Shown here: one piece after another, positions 23,288-32,610 of the stretch
How the letters are laid out: the number at the start of each line of letters is the position of its first letter
Numbering within the stretch: position 1 is the first letter of the stretch
From: Isoetes taiwanensis
Lineage: Eukaryota > Streptophyta > Lycopodiopsida > Isoetales > Isoetaceae
Length of the DNA: 64,000 nucleotides
Assembly: GCA_021234155.1 (NCBI GenBank)
Contig: JAJEKV010000027.1
Location: 833,109-897,108 of the forward strand
Direction of reading: 5' to 3'
Notes under the pieces: generated by a model
Told to the model about the DNA's origin: nothing
Seen by the model: only the letters and a program-made list of their open reading frames with translations
The model's database searches: none
Program-made: the position numbers and the translations under genes

Positions 23288-23300
23288 GGTATATCGAGCT
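23288..23300 (+). other. Primer-binding site, initiator tRNA-Met type (degenerate)
   Basis: Directly after the LTR end, GGTATATCGAGCTATG stands where plant retrotransposons usually have TGGTATCAGAGCTATG, complementary to the 3' end of initiator tRNA-Met. The difference (ATATCGAG for ATCAGAG) has the look of the local errors seen elsewhere in the window. Confidence 0.65.
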
Positions 23301-23492
23301 ATGTTCTTGGAGACCAAGAGCAAAGCAATCGCCATGTTCCCCCAGAGCACTAACTTGATAGGATCCTCAAACCTCGAAACATGAGAAATTTTTTTTCTCA
23401 TTTTTGTAGTTATGCTAAGCTAGTAACAGTTAAAATGAATAAAAATGTAAAAAGATTAAAAATTGATGAGCCAACATCCAAAAAGTAGGGTG

Positions 23493-23554
23493 GTCTCACC
23501 GCGTCAGACCGGGGCATTTTGAATCTCAAAATCTTACAGGCGCAACGTGTGAGA
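23493..23554 (+). repeat. Palindromic hairpin element, copy 1
   Basis: Left arm GTCTCACCGCGTCAG, centre TTTTGAATCTCAAAA, right arm GGCGCAACGTGTGAGAC. The arms are imperfect reverse complements, so RNA or single-stranded DNA could fold into a long stem. Four copies lie in the element, two before each extra ORF. Confidence 0.75.
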
Positions 23555-23675
23555 CATTCATCTTTGACACCAAAAAGTTGTAAATTACAGTAAAATAACT
23601 TGATAATTCTAATTTTAAGCTAAGAATCAGTAGAGTTAGCATGTTACATGTTAATTTAATAGTGGACCCCACCAT

Positions 23676-23742
23676 GTCTCACACGTCGCGCCAGGACAGA
23701 TTTTGAGATTCTCGAAATCGGGCTGGGCGCAACGTGTGAGAC
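23676..23742 (+). repeat. Palindromic hairpin element, copy 2
   Basis: This is the best-preserved copy: GTCTCACACGTCGCGCCAGG at the left, GGGCGCAACGTGTGAGAC at the right, with GATTTTGAGATTCTCGAAAT in the centre. It ends 75 bp upstream of a TATA box. Confidence 0.8.
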
Positions 23743-23816
23743 CTTGCTTAATTAGGTGTTTTAGATGCCTTAGACAACCCAAAAAGGTAGTTTAAAAGTT
23801 GACCTAAAATTGGCCC

Positions 23817-23824
23817 TATAAATA
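23817..23824 (+). promoter_or_regulatory. Probable internal promoter (TATAAATA) for the H3-like gene
   Basis: TATAAATA lies 110 bp before the start codon of the H3-like frame, followed by a pyrimidine-rich leader (CCCCTCCCATTTTTCC). An equivalent TATAAATA stands 122 bp before the second extra ORF. This suggests each extra gene has its own transcript, separate from the LTR transcript. Confidence 0.5.
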
Positions 23825-23926
23825 GACCCAGACCCCTCCCATTTTTCCTGTTCTTCCCTAGAACTTCGCTCGTGACTGCCAAGGCGATCTCCTGGCGCTT
23901 AGCTGCGATTGACAAACCGAAAAATG

Positions 23927-25090
23927 ATGGCCCGTACAAAACAGACTGCTCGGAAGCCTCGTGGGAGCGAATCCTCCAGCGCCAGTGGTTCCGGCATCTT
24001 TCGGAGAATCCTCCAAGAACGCCTTCTCCGGGAAAGCGAATCTTCGTCGAAATTCGGGAAGCGTGGGATCAGACGGAGTGACCACACGTGAGCTCTTAGA
24101 GGACGGCCGACCGGATGTCATGAACCAGGATCCTCGAGGAAATTGCACAGAGGAGCAAGGAAGAGGAGGAGCATCGCCGGAACTCACCCCGAGGGAAGAG
24201 GCCGACCTGGCACGCTTCGTCCACAAGTATGAAGCCAAAGAGCGCCACGAGGGGAGCAAAGGACAAAGAGTCGGAAGACGACCCGACCACAGCCAGCGGG
24301 TCCAAGAAGAGGAAGGCCAAAGCCATAAAGGCAGGCAAGAGGAAGGTGGTGAAGGTTGGGAAGCGGGCAGTGGATCCCGCCATCAACGGCCGTCCGGAGA
24401 GGAAACCCGCCCCACCACCGACGATTTCGGATGAAGACTACGCATCGCGCGCCTTGACGGGGCAAGCTCTTCAAAGCCCCTCGGTCAGAGGAAGAGGTCC
24501 CGAGCGATAGCCCAAGAACAGGAGGAGGCCGGACAGCTAGCTAAGCCCCCACCTTTTCCGAGCGTGGGATAGGGTTAAAGCCCCGCGACCCAGTGAGGTT
24601 ATGTGATAGACCAGTAAAGGTCTATCGGAAAGAGGATTAGAGAGCACAACTCCTATATGGAGAAGTGGGAGGCATACAATGCCTATTTCCAGAGCATCGG
24701 GTGAGAACAAATCGGAAGCGAGTACCCCCAAGGCAGAATCAAGCCACCGCCACCCGGGCCCAAGCCTCCCAGAGCACCGGGGAAGAAGCGGAGCAAGAAG
24801 AAGAAGTTAGAAGATAGAGCCCTCAAGGAGATCCGCCATTTCGGAAAGAGTTCACGGACTCTTGATTCCCCGGCGCCGTTCCAACGTTTGGTCCGCGGTT
24901 ATGCAAGAATATAACACGAATCATGCGGCGTGGCCAAGCGAGATGTTGTTGTGTTTACGGGAGGCTGACGGCGAAAATAGTGCGACATTTTGAAGATTCA
25001 ACGGCTTGCCGCGATTACCGCGCAAAGAGGGTCACCCTCATGAGGCGGGATATGTATCTTGCCGGGCACATCAAGGGAGAACGCCTTTGA
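23927..25090 (+). CDS. Retrotransposon-borne histone H3-like protein with very long N-tail (frames broken)
   Basis: The frame from ATG 23927 begins MARTKQTARK, identical to the first ten residues of histone H3 including K4 and K9, then PRGSESSSASGSG. Disordered, Lys/Arg/Glu/Pro-rich sequence fills the next 800 bp in shifting frames (KKRKAKAIKAGKRKVVKVGK near 24310; GKKRSKKKK at about 24780). The H3 fold follows: ALKEIRHF, then PFQRLVR (24810-24895), a helix segment with LLCLREA, and from about 24980 RHFEDSTACRDYRAKRVTLM and then IKGER before TGA at 25088-25090. The order and spacing match canonical H3 ([44 protein letters not shown], RGERA). RHF and VTLMRRD are closer to the centromeric variant CENH3. 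At least two frame changes interrupt the fold. It probably packages DNA in nucleosomes or mimics H3; the function is inferred. Confidence 0.78.
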
Positions 25091-25232
25091 ATTTTGTAAA
25101 TAACCGGAAAATTTTGTTAATATAAAGAAATTTTTGTGTAAATAAAGTGTCAAATCTGTTTAAATAGGTCAAGATATCGATCCCTAGCCTTTGTTTTAAT
25201 TGAATTGGAGCTTTGAGCAAAATTGAGACGAT

Positions 25233-25296
25233 GTCTCACCGCGTCAGCGCCGGACGATTTTGACATTCTCAAAATGGGGGGCATAACGTGTGAGAC
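25233..25296 (+). repeat. Palindromic hairpin element, copy 3
   Basis: GTCTCACCGCGTCAGCGCCG, then GACATTCTCAAAAT, then AACGTGTGAGAC. It lies 143 bp after the stop codon of the H3-like frame, so it could act on the 3' side of that gene as well as on the 5' side of the next. Confidence 0.75.
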
Positions 25297-25428
25297 CATG
25301 CCCAAAAATGCCCAAAACAGCTCCAAATCGACCAATAAGGGTCAATTCTGCCTAACTTCGATGAGTTTAGTGGAATTACAGCCCTTAGATCACTTAAATC
25401 GAGTAAGCCTAGCCCAATTAGGACCCAT

Positions 25429-25496
25429 GTCTCACACCGCGTCAGCGCGGGACGATTTCGACATTCTCAAAATCGGTGCTCAACGCAACGTGAGAC
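25429..25496 (+). repeat. Palindromic hairpin element, copy 4
   Basis: GTCTCACACCGCGTCAGCGC, centre GATTTCGACATTCTCAAAAT, then AACGCAACGTGAGAC. It is 177 bp upstream of the second internal TATA box, repeating the hairpin-hairpin-TATA-ORF order of the first module. Confidence 0.75.
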
Positions 25497-25672
25497 CTCG
25501 CACTATTCTTCACCAAATGATCTCCAAATTGTACAATAGGTTCAGTAGTTGTCCTTAGCATGCTCAAACCCTAGAAATAGTCTTCAAACTTGCAATTGCA
25601 TCCCTTAATAGGTCGGGGATTGCCTAATCTCGATAAATTCTAGGTCATCCAAAATTAGGGTTTCCCCTTTTC

Positions 25673-25680
25673 TATAAATA
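25673..25680 (+). promoter_or_regulatory. Probable internal promoter (TATAAATA) of the second extra ORF region
   Basis: TATAAATA after a pyrimidine run (TTTCCCCTTTTC) is followed 115 bp later by the ATG at 25795. The leader again contains a GGCGATCT phrase, as does the leader of the H3-like gene, so the two promoter modules look duplicated from one another. Confidence 0.5.
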
Positions 25681-25794
25681 AGTTCCCCATTCCTCAATTG
25701 GCACCCTGCAAATTTGCTCTCCACTGCTTAGGCGATCTTTCAGCTCCCTGAGGCGCTTCTACATCCGTTTGATACTCCCTTCTTTGCTAGATCA

Positions 25795-26290
25795 ATGGCC
25801 ATTGCCGACTTGAGGCGATGGTACGGCCGCCGATGCCCATCTTTTAGAAGGCGGATGTCAACGACATCTTCCAAATCTTTGGGAAAAGAAATCGACATCA
25901 AGCTACGCTAAATGCAACCCCACATATATAAGCGGTGCTAGCGGAATTTCGGGCTAGGGTAGGACCCTCTCTTGTTCAAGTCCCCCTTGCATAGGATACT
26001 TAGTTCCCATCCCATCCCTTCAAAAGCGGCCTTGGGCGATGTCCCCAACATGCATCGCCAAGTACTTGACTAACAAAGCCAGAGGCTGCTGACTACATGG
26101 TCCTGACGACCAATAGGACCAAAGTACTTCTCTTACACCGCCCCCCTAGCCATCTTCTTATCCCACCGCCCGAGAGAACCCGATGGGGGCAACCTCTATC
26201 CCTCCGATGGAGGTAGACCCCATAGCGGTGTGCAAGAGGAAGAGCGGATCTTTGTGCGACAGCGAGGCAGGAAGCAAGAGGATGAGGAGG
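25795..26290 (+). CDS. Second extra ORF, first part: possible H2A-like segment
   Basis: ATG 25795 opens MAIADLRRWYGRRCPSF, but no frame stays open long. From about 26054, blocks in shifting frames give IAKYLT, then TTNRTKVLLLHRP, LAI, and MGATSIPPMEVDPIAVCKRK. These can be laid on H2A (LEYLTAE; NKKTRIIPRHLQLAI; GGVTIAGGGVLPNIHAV followed by lysines) with similar spacing. Because three frames must be combined, chance resemblance is a real possibility, and I would not make this call if clearer H3-like and H2B-like segments did not flank it. A basic linker (KRMRRSRTARK) follows. Confidence 0.3.
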
Positions 26291-26433
26291 AGTCGGACGG
26301 CGAGAAAGGATACACCTGAGCTTCGACTCGGGCGAAGAAACGGCGCCCAGCGAGAGGTGATCAACCGGCGAGCGTGCCGGGGGCATCGAGTTGCTCCCCC
26401 GCTGGGCTAGGCATCACAAGCCTAGCCCCTATC

Positions 26434-26663
26434 ATCATCAGCGGAGGAGTATCTACTCCTCGGCGACATCGAGAACCTTCCCCAATCTGAGGGAGAGGGA
26501 GCTCGATTTAGACGGCTTGCTCCACCAAGCTGCGGACCCACGCACACGGGCGACTTCATGCGTCAGGGGGAGCCTCGAGACTTTCCTTCAAAAAGTGAGA
26601 GGCCGACACCTACGGGGGGAGGCGACCTCCCATATCCGTGCCTACAAACAAAGATCCAAATGA
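26434..26663 (+). CDS. Second extra ORF, middle part: possible histone H4-like segment
   Basis: One frame from 26434 reads LLLGDIENLP...ARFRRLA. It resembles the H4 start of fold (VLRDNIQGITKPAIRRLA). After a frame change, RGSLETFLQKV (about 26571-26603) matches H4 RGVLKIFLENV. A neighbouring frame then gives EADTYGGRR, matching DAVTYTEHARR, and the first frame ends AYKQRSK with TGA at 26661-26663, close to where H4 ends after YALKRQGR. Spacing between blocks is within a few residues of H4. The usual N-tail (GRGKGGKGLGK) is not seen. Support is moderate: four ordered blocks in three frames. Confidence 0.4.
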
Positions 26664-27323
26664 TGGGGCGGCCCGGGAGCTGCCAGCGGAGGGAGGAGTT
26701 CCTCGCCCTCCAAGAACAGATGGGGATCCGTGGAAACGAAAGCATCCTAATGCCGGTCCTTTGACACCACCCCGCCAAGAGGAGAAGGAATCGACCTCGT
26801 GAGGCTCAACCGACAATTGAAGACTACGTGAGCCGACCAAATCGAGGTCGGTCGACGAGAAAGTACGGGCAGGTACGGAGGGTCAAACAGTTTTTATAGA
26901 AGCTTCTACACACAACGGCAATTAAACGCCGTAATACTTGCCGCTTCAAGGATGGGAGAATAACAGCGGTAATACACCGCAAAGTTCAAATCCCGTGAGG
27001 TGAAGAAGGAGTGTTCATGCCGATTGCACTCTCTGCTTCGCGTGCATGCTCGAGCCAGGCAACAAACGCCGACTATGCGTCCTTTTAGTCAAGAGGGCAA
27101 TGGCACTTGACCTCTTCGACTTCGCCATACCCCCAATCGACGCCGCAAGATTAGCAAAGTGGATCATGCCCCTTACATCCCAATCGCAGGGTAGAAGACC
27201 GTGAGAGCCATACAGGGAGGCTCGGCGGCAAGCATCATCGAGAACTTGGGTCACTCGGTAGGGGCGGCCCAAGTTAAGAAGTTTCTTGAAGACAACCCGT
27301 CTTCTGGGCGATTTCAAGACTAG
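26664..27323 (+). CDS. Second extra ORF, last part: histone H2B-like segment
   Basis: A Pro/Lys/Arg-rich stretch (about 26690-26810) is followed by HSLLRVHAR near 27030, comparable to YKVLKQVHPD. A single frame from 27088 then gives VKRAMALDLFDF and AARLAKWIMPLTSQ, comparable to SSKAMSIMNSF and ASRLARYNKKPTLTSRE of H2B. After one more shift a frame ending TAG 27321-27323 gives TVRAIQGGSAASIIENLGHS and VGAAQVKKF; H2B has [26 protein letters not shown] here. The H(A/S)V...V(T/K)KF end is the C-terminal helix typical of H2B. Whether H2A-, H4- and H2B-like parts form one fused protein or separate ORFs is unclear, since no promoter or leader separates them. Confidence 0.5.
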
Positions 27324-27600
27324 TTAGACTCTTGATCCCTGAGACTTTTGTATCTGAAATATTATATGATATATGAATATAAATTATGTTTTGTTGATGT
27401 ATTTTGCCCCACAATTATACCAACAAACATAAACAATGCAAGGGAACAAATGAAACTAACCATATAGCCATGAATTACTTGTGTATACAGCTAGAGGCCT
27501 AAACGCCAGGGGAACGACAAGCTATGAGACCTTATAGAAGAGCAAACCCGCCCAGACCACCCCGGCAAGGAACCTATTTGAAGATATGGAACCCATGACC
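27324..27600 (+). other. AT-rich spacer between histone-like region and gag
   Basis: About 150 bp of this spacer is much more AT-rich than the flanking coding DNA (TTATATGATATATGAATATAAATTATG). It could serve as the 3' end region of the histone-like transcription unit. No clear gag start codon context was found. Confidence 0.4.
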
Positions 27601-28760
27601 CCGGAGGAGAGGAGATAGCCCGATGAGGGCGGACTGGAGGCGAGATAAAGGCCTTCATCGTCCCGCGAAGGTGGGTTGGTGGTGGCAACGCCGCTTCGAT
27701 TACCGCAAGCATCAGCTTCGGAGAGCGGGGAAGGGACAAGAAGAGGAGCAAGAGAAGGAGATCCTCCAGCCGAATCTTCCGACTCAAGTTGGACTCGGAC
27801 TCACCTCCGAGGAAGAGGAAGAACAGGCTTCGAACGCGAGCGATGGATGGAAAGCGGAAACACCCGGATGGGCGACAAAGAGATACGGGGGCCTCGACTA
27901 CGAAAGAAGGTAGATTCCGCGCACCGGCAATGTATGGAAGGCCGGAAATGGAACAGTTCTCGGGGAGAACAGGTCAGGATTGGAAGCAGAGGCATGGCTG
28001 GACGAAATGAGTGAGTACGCAACGCGCTTATGGCATGAAAGATAAAGACAAAGGCGAGTTGCAACATCCAACTTGAAAGGAGCCGCACGGATTTGGTGGA
28101 AGGGTTATGCAAAGGCACATGGCTTAAGCGAGGATGCTTGTAAGTTCAGAAGTTCGCTAAAGCCTTCAAAAGCGCCATTCGTCCCCAAGGGAACATAAGT
28201 CCAAATGATCGCAGCAGTTCTATAGACTCCAACAGTGGAAACAAATCAGTCGAAAATATCTGAGAGGAATTCATGAGGCTAAAAAGGGATGTGCGAAGTT
28301 GGGAGAGAAGCATGCGATTGGAAAGCTATATCGAGGGGCTGAATGAGGAGATCCGGCGAAGCTTGTGAGACAATAAACCCTAGGGCGATATCGAAGCGAG
28401 TCCAAGGCTATAAGCTTGCGGGTCCGGACCTCCGAGAATAGCGGCGAGAAGCGGCGGTATTATCGGGACAAAGGCAAAGCAGCGAGGGAGTTATAGTCCC
28501 GGGCAGCCGGCCAGTCGCCTAGAGCCCCCATATGGGGGCAATCAAAGGAAGCGGCGGGGAGAAAAGCGTGTCCTTCAAGGACAAACAAGAGGGGTCAAAC
28601 TACTCCAAAGCAGTCGCGATCCTTTTTGCGTGGCCATGCCAAGGAAAAGAGGCGGAGTGCATAGAAAAGCGCCTTTGCTTCAGGTGCTTCCAGCCAGGTC
28701 ATAGGACGGCAAACCGCCCCTACGTCATGAGTGCGGCTCTAGCGGAGTTGGGAGATTGGG
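27601..28760 (+). CDS. gag: gag (broken), with CCHC zinc knuckle
   Basis: The first part is charged and low-complexity (KRKNRLRTRAMDGKRKH). From about 27930, FSGRTGQDWKQ followed by the nucleotides for WLDEMSEYATR corresponds to the Ty3 capsid region (FSGxxGEDxxxWLxxxE). Further on, EFMRLKRDVR and FAKAFK pieces are readable. At about 28670 LCFRCFQPGHRTANR is a zinc knuckle in which the final Cys is Arg (CGC for TGC, one base). Gag builds the virus-like particle and the knuckle binds the element's RNA. Several frameshifts separate the blocks. Confidence 0.7.
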
Positions 28761-28799
28761 GCGCTTTCTGTCTGACGGCGACGGCCGAAGAAGCCCGCG

Positions 28800-28960
28800 C
28801 GACTACATTGGGGGTGAGTGTCATATCTTTGCACAATAGATCTGAGAACAAGCGGCAGAGCCGATATAAGGTAATTTCCACGGTAGGGAAGGCCAAGGCC
28901 AAGTCCTTCATAGTCTTGATAGACTTCGGGAAGTAGCCATAACTTTGCATCCCCGAATGG
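28800..28960 (+). CDS. pro: Aspartic protease segment (active site altered)
   Basis: KAKSFIVLIDFGK near 28893-28935 corresponds to the retropepsin flap/active-site strand, where a D-(S/T)-G triad is expected. Here the triad reads D-F-G (TTC for TCC would be one base) and a TAG follows. It releases Gag-Pol products in active elements; as written, this copy would be dead. Confidence 0.55.
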
Positions 28961-29429
28961 TTCAAATGTTGAAGTTGGAAAAAGTCAAAGCCAAGACCCG
29001 TTGTCTTAGCAAGTGGTGCGATAAAGGCGGGAGCAAGAAGAATCAACCGACATCGACTTGCCGAGGATTAATATCCGGATAGGGGCGAGAAGTAATGGGC
29101 ATTGGCAAAGTATGACTTGATCATAGAATGGAGTACCTTGGGCCAGCGGGGGCCATTATCGATTGTGTAAGCGGAAGGTGACCCTCCCAGCGCTGGCAAA
29201 AGATCATCGAAATCCGCAGGTAAAGAAGTTGTCCCCATCATGCGGTGCATGTCTTCTAAGAGGCTGTTCAAGTGCATCAAGAAGCGGCGGTGGCATACAT
29301 CTTCAAGCTTGAGATTAGTGGCCGAATCGGAAGGAAGCAAAGAAGACAAGGTGCTTTCGGCAAGTTCTTGAAGCAAGTAGCTTCGGTGATCCGCGGAGTT
29401 CCATGATCTCTTTCGAGGATAAAGATCAA

Positions 29430-30290
29430 GCGGCTCCCTCCTTATAGGGGAGTTGAGTGCGAGATTGCACTTTCGAACCGGGAACAAAGCCAACGAGCAA
29501 GGCTCCATATAGAATGACAACGCAAGAATTGTCGAGACTAAAGAAGCGATTCTGGAGGCTGCTTGACCTAGGTTTTATTAGACCTAGTGTTTTACCGCCA
29601 TTTGGGCGCCCATTCTCTTCGTTAAGAAGAAGGATGGCGGTTTAAGGATGTGCATAGACTATAGGCGGTTGAACAAGCACACCGTTAAGAACAAATGCAG
29701 CGCTCCCGGTCGGATGACTTGATGGATCGGCTCAAGGTGCAAAGATCTTCTCCAAAATGCGACTTAAGGTCGTTATCATCAGATCGGGATAAAGGAAGAA
29801 GATATCCATAAGACCCGCCTTCTAACGCGGTATGGGCACTATGAGTTCACGGTAATGCCCTTGGCTTATCGAATGCCCATACGTTCATGAGGCTCATGAG
29901 CGACATCTTCGGGGAGTTCTTAGACACCTTTGTGATTGTTTTCTTTGATGACATTTTGGTGTATAGCGGATCCCTTGAAGAACATTACAACACTTGAGGA
30001 GAGTGCTAGAAAGTTGAAGAGGCACCGGTTATGCGTAAAGTTGTCGAAGTGTCACCGCCAAGAACGGAGAAAGGTAGAATACCTCGGTCCGCGTGATATC
30101 GTGGAAGGAATCTCGACGGATCCCGCCAAGATTGAAGCCGCCATCCGTTGGCCGCGCGAAGAATGTGCATGAAGTCGAAGTTTCCTCGGCCTAGCGGTAC
30201 TACTACGGGAAGTTCGTGAAGAACTTTGCCAAGATAGCAGCCCCAGCTAACGGACTTGACGAGGGCAGAGAAAGTGAAAGATCGGGCGAG
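29430..30290 (+). CDS. pol: Reverse transcriptase (broken)
   Basis: [20 protein letters not shown] starts the domain at about 29472, followed by [13 protein letters not shown], as in Ty3/gypsy RTs. Downstream, readable pieces include [29 protein letters not shown], then [20 protein letters not shown] and [13 protein letters not shown] (29932-29970), where the F-x-DD catalytic pair is intact. The connection domain (KLSKCHRQ; about 29990-30290) leads to the MITE insertion. Stops and frameshifts are spread over the domain. Confidence 0.85.
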
Positions 30291-30294
30291 CCAT

Positions 30295-30936
30295 AGCTCG
30301 ATAGATGCCCGCATCTAAACATTAGATGTGTTAGATCCGCGATCGCACATCCGCATCGCATCTAACGTAAGATGCTTACACACCTTAAAAAAAAATAGCC
30401 CTTTTTTTTTCCTTTAGGTTTTGCACCTTTGCTAGACATTGCCACCACGGCTCCAAAACGATTTTGGCACTCCAAATGGGGAATTGGATTCTCTCGCTAC
30501 TCCGAATCCGGACCCTTGCGGCCCGATTTAACCATATCGAGCCCATTCAGCCAAAACAGAGCTTTTTTTATGACAAACATGTTTGCTTCAACAATCTCAC
30601 CTTTTGAGATTGTTCTTCAATTCACAGTAATGACGGAACTTGCTCTTCAATTCCTTTTCAATCTCACCTAAAACTCATTCAAAAGAGCAACAACTTGCAT
30701 TTAATGATCGGTCGGACTCGAATGGGCATTCAAGCGGCCGCATCTGAACGGTAACAATAGGTAGTAAAGTAATAATAGGTATAATGATCAAGGCAAGGCT
30801 ACTGTAGATTTAGAAGAAATTTTAATTTTACAAACGCATCTTATGCGCATCTAAAAGTATAGATGTTTCGATGCTTACGATGCTTTAGATCTCACGATCC
30901 GGCGCATCTATCTTTAGATGCTTTTTTTAAGCGCTA
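30295..30936. mobile_element. MITE with long TIRs and about 9-bp target duplication (Mutator-like)
   Basis: The ends are inverted copies: GATGC...GCATCTAAACATTAGATG on the left, and the reverse complement of the right end reads AGCGCTTAAAAAAAGCATCT followed by AAAGATAGATGCG. Blocks with GATCG and GCATCGxAxCATCTA follow in both arms, making TIRs of about 80-100 bp. It is flanked by GGCGAGCCAT (30285-30294) and GGCGAGCAT (30937-30945), a near-perfect duplication of 9 bp. The gypsy pol frame resumes with HKKAQAGFELLKEA right after it. It has no coding capacity. Confidence 0.75.
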
Positions 30937-30944
30937 GGCGAGCA

Positions 30945-31374
30945 TTGGCACAAGAAAGCCCAAGCAGGGTTTGAATTGTTGAAGGAAGCCTTAACAACAG
31001 CCCAGTCTTAACCTGGGACCGGAGAAAGATAAGCTTGTAGCGGCGGGCCAAGTAAAGATAGCTACAGTGCGGTCTTATGCAAGAAGAGGCGTGGTAGCGT
31101 ATGATTCGAGGAAGATGAACGGCGCAAAACGCTACCCCCGCGATCAAGAATTGCTTGCGGTTGTCGGGGCATTAAGAATTTGGAGGCACTACCTTTTGGG
31201 AAGGAAGTTCCAGTTGGATCTGAACCACGAGCCTCCAATATGTATTCCGCGAACCACACCTCAACTGAGGCGTAGAAGGTGGATGGAGTTCCTTGAAGAG
31301 TGCGACTTTGATATAGTCTACAAGCCGGGGAAGCTCAATGTGGTAGCGGATGCGCCAAGGCATCCCGACAACTA
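30945..31374 (+). CDS. pol: RNase H domain
   Basis: After the MITE, FELLKEALTTAP and LTWDPEKDKLV lead to VAYDSRKMNGAKRYPRDQEL and LLAVVGALRIWRHYLLGRKF, and then FDIVYKPGKLNVVADAPRH. This is the typical gypsy RNase H C-terminal half (SRKMNPAERNYPTHEKELLAVVxALxxWRHYL; VADALSR). An unbroken frame covers 31067-31374. The domain degrades the RNA strand of the RNA-DNA hybrid during replication. Confidence 0.85.
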
Positions 31375-31539
31375 GAGTGCATTGCAATGCAATTTCGGCG
31401 ATCTCCGGCGACTTTGGTAAGAAGATTGAAGAGTCCTTGCCAGCGGATGTGGATTTTAAGGAAGTATGGGCAAGCCTCTCTAGGGAGGCTAGAACGGATA
31501 AGGAGCGGGGGAAGCCTTTAAACATTTTAAGAAGGAAGG

Positions 31540-32610
31540 CAACTGTTATACCATAAGAACAAGTTGTGCGTGCCGAATCATCGGTATAAAAAATTGATCC
31601 TCCACGACACGCTGCAGCCCAATAGCTGGCCATGCGGGATTCATGAAAACATATTTCAAAGTACGCAGGGCAGCTATTATTGGCCAGGAATGAAAAGCGG
31701 TGGCTTGCTACATCAAGGAATGCCCGGCTATGTCGGCGGACCAAAAGCGGGCGGCAATTCGGGGCATTGGAGCCATTAAGCGGTGCCAAGCGCTAAGTGG
31801 GAGGTAGTATCGGCATGGATTTCATCCGGGGACTCCCAAAAACGGCAAGAGGAAGGATGCCTTGATGGTAGTGGTGGTCGACAAGTTGTCTAAGATGGCA
31901 CATTTTGTGCCTTGCGGGACCACGATCTGACTATGGACCGCGACAAAGCTCTTCACCAAAGAGATCTTCGAGGCTTCATGGCATGCCAAGGGAGATTATC
32001 TCCGACGAGGGGATCCGAAGTTCATGGCGCCTTTTGGCGGGACCTCTTTGCGACAATCCGCAACGAAGCTATCCATGAGCACGGCATATCATCCCTCGGA
32101 CGGATGGCCAAGCGGAGGCGGACCAACGATTTTAGAGGACATGCTACGAAACTATGTGGGAATAAGCAAGGTATGTGGGAAGAATTTATTCACTTGGTGG
32201 GTTTGCATACAACGGCACCTGGCGGGAATCATCCCAAATGTCGGCGTTTATGATCAATTCACGGCTATCGATTTTAACTCCGCACACTTGGCACAACCCC
32301 GTGTCAAAAGTGGAAGTTTCGCGCGGCGGATGTTGGCGGATATCGCGGCGGCTTCGTGGAGGAAGTTCGAGGGTATTTGCTAGCAGCAAAGAAGTCGACA
32401 AAAGAGCATCGCCGACAAGCATCGAAACGATCGAGAGAGTTCAAAGTTGGAGATGATGTATGGCTCAAGATCAAAGGTGAAGCGGTGGCTCGGGGATCGG
32501 GCAATTGCAAGAAGCTTGCTCCAAGTGGGCTGGGCCTTCGAATAGTCAAGAGAGTGGGTAATCAATCCTACAAGCTAGACTTGCCGGCCACACCTAAAGA
32601 TTCATAAAAG
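31540..32610 (+). CDS. pol: Integrase core and C-terminal module (broken)
   Basis: LCVPNHRYKKLILHD and YYWPGMK (31564-31700) mark the HHCC zinc-binding N-terminus, although one Cys of the CPxC pair reads GMPGYVGG. GMDFIRGLPKTARGKDALM, VVVDKLSKMAHFVPC (31811-31915) holds the first catalytic Asp; a later frame gives YHPSDGWPSGG (QTDGQT position). The C-terminal GPY/F-like module is clear: REFKVGDDVWLKIKG, then LGLRIVKRVGNQSYKLDLPA (32440-32590). It inserts the element's cDNA into the genome. Confidence 0.8.

Noticed and set aside
25850-25970. VNDIF and AVLAEF words resembling H2B or H2A
   Set aside because: They are short, need a stop codon to be ignored, and the spacing fits neither histone; probably chance.
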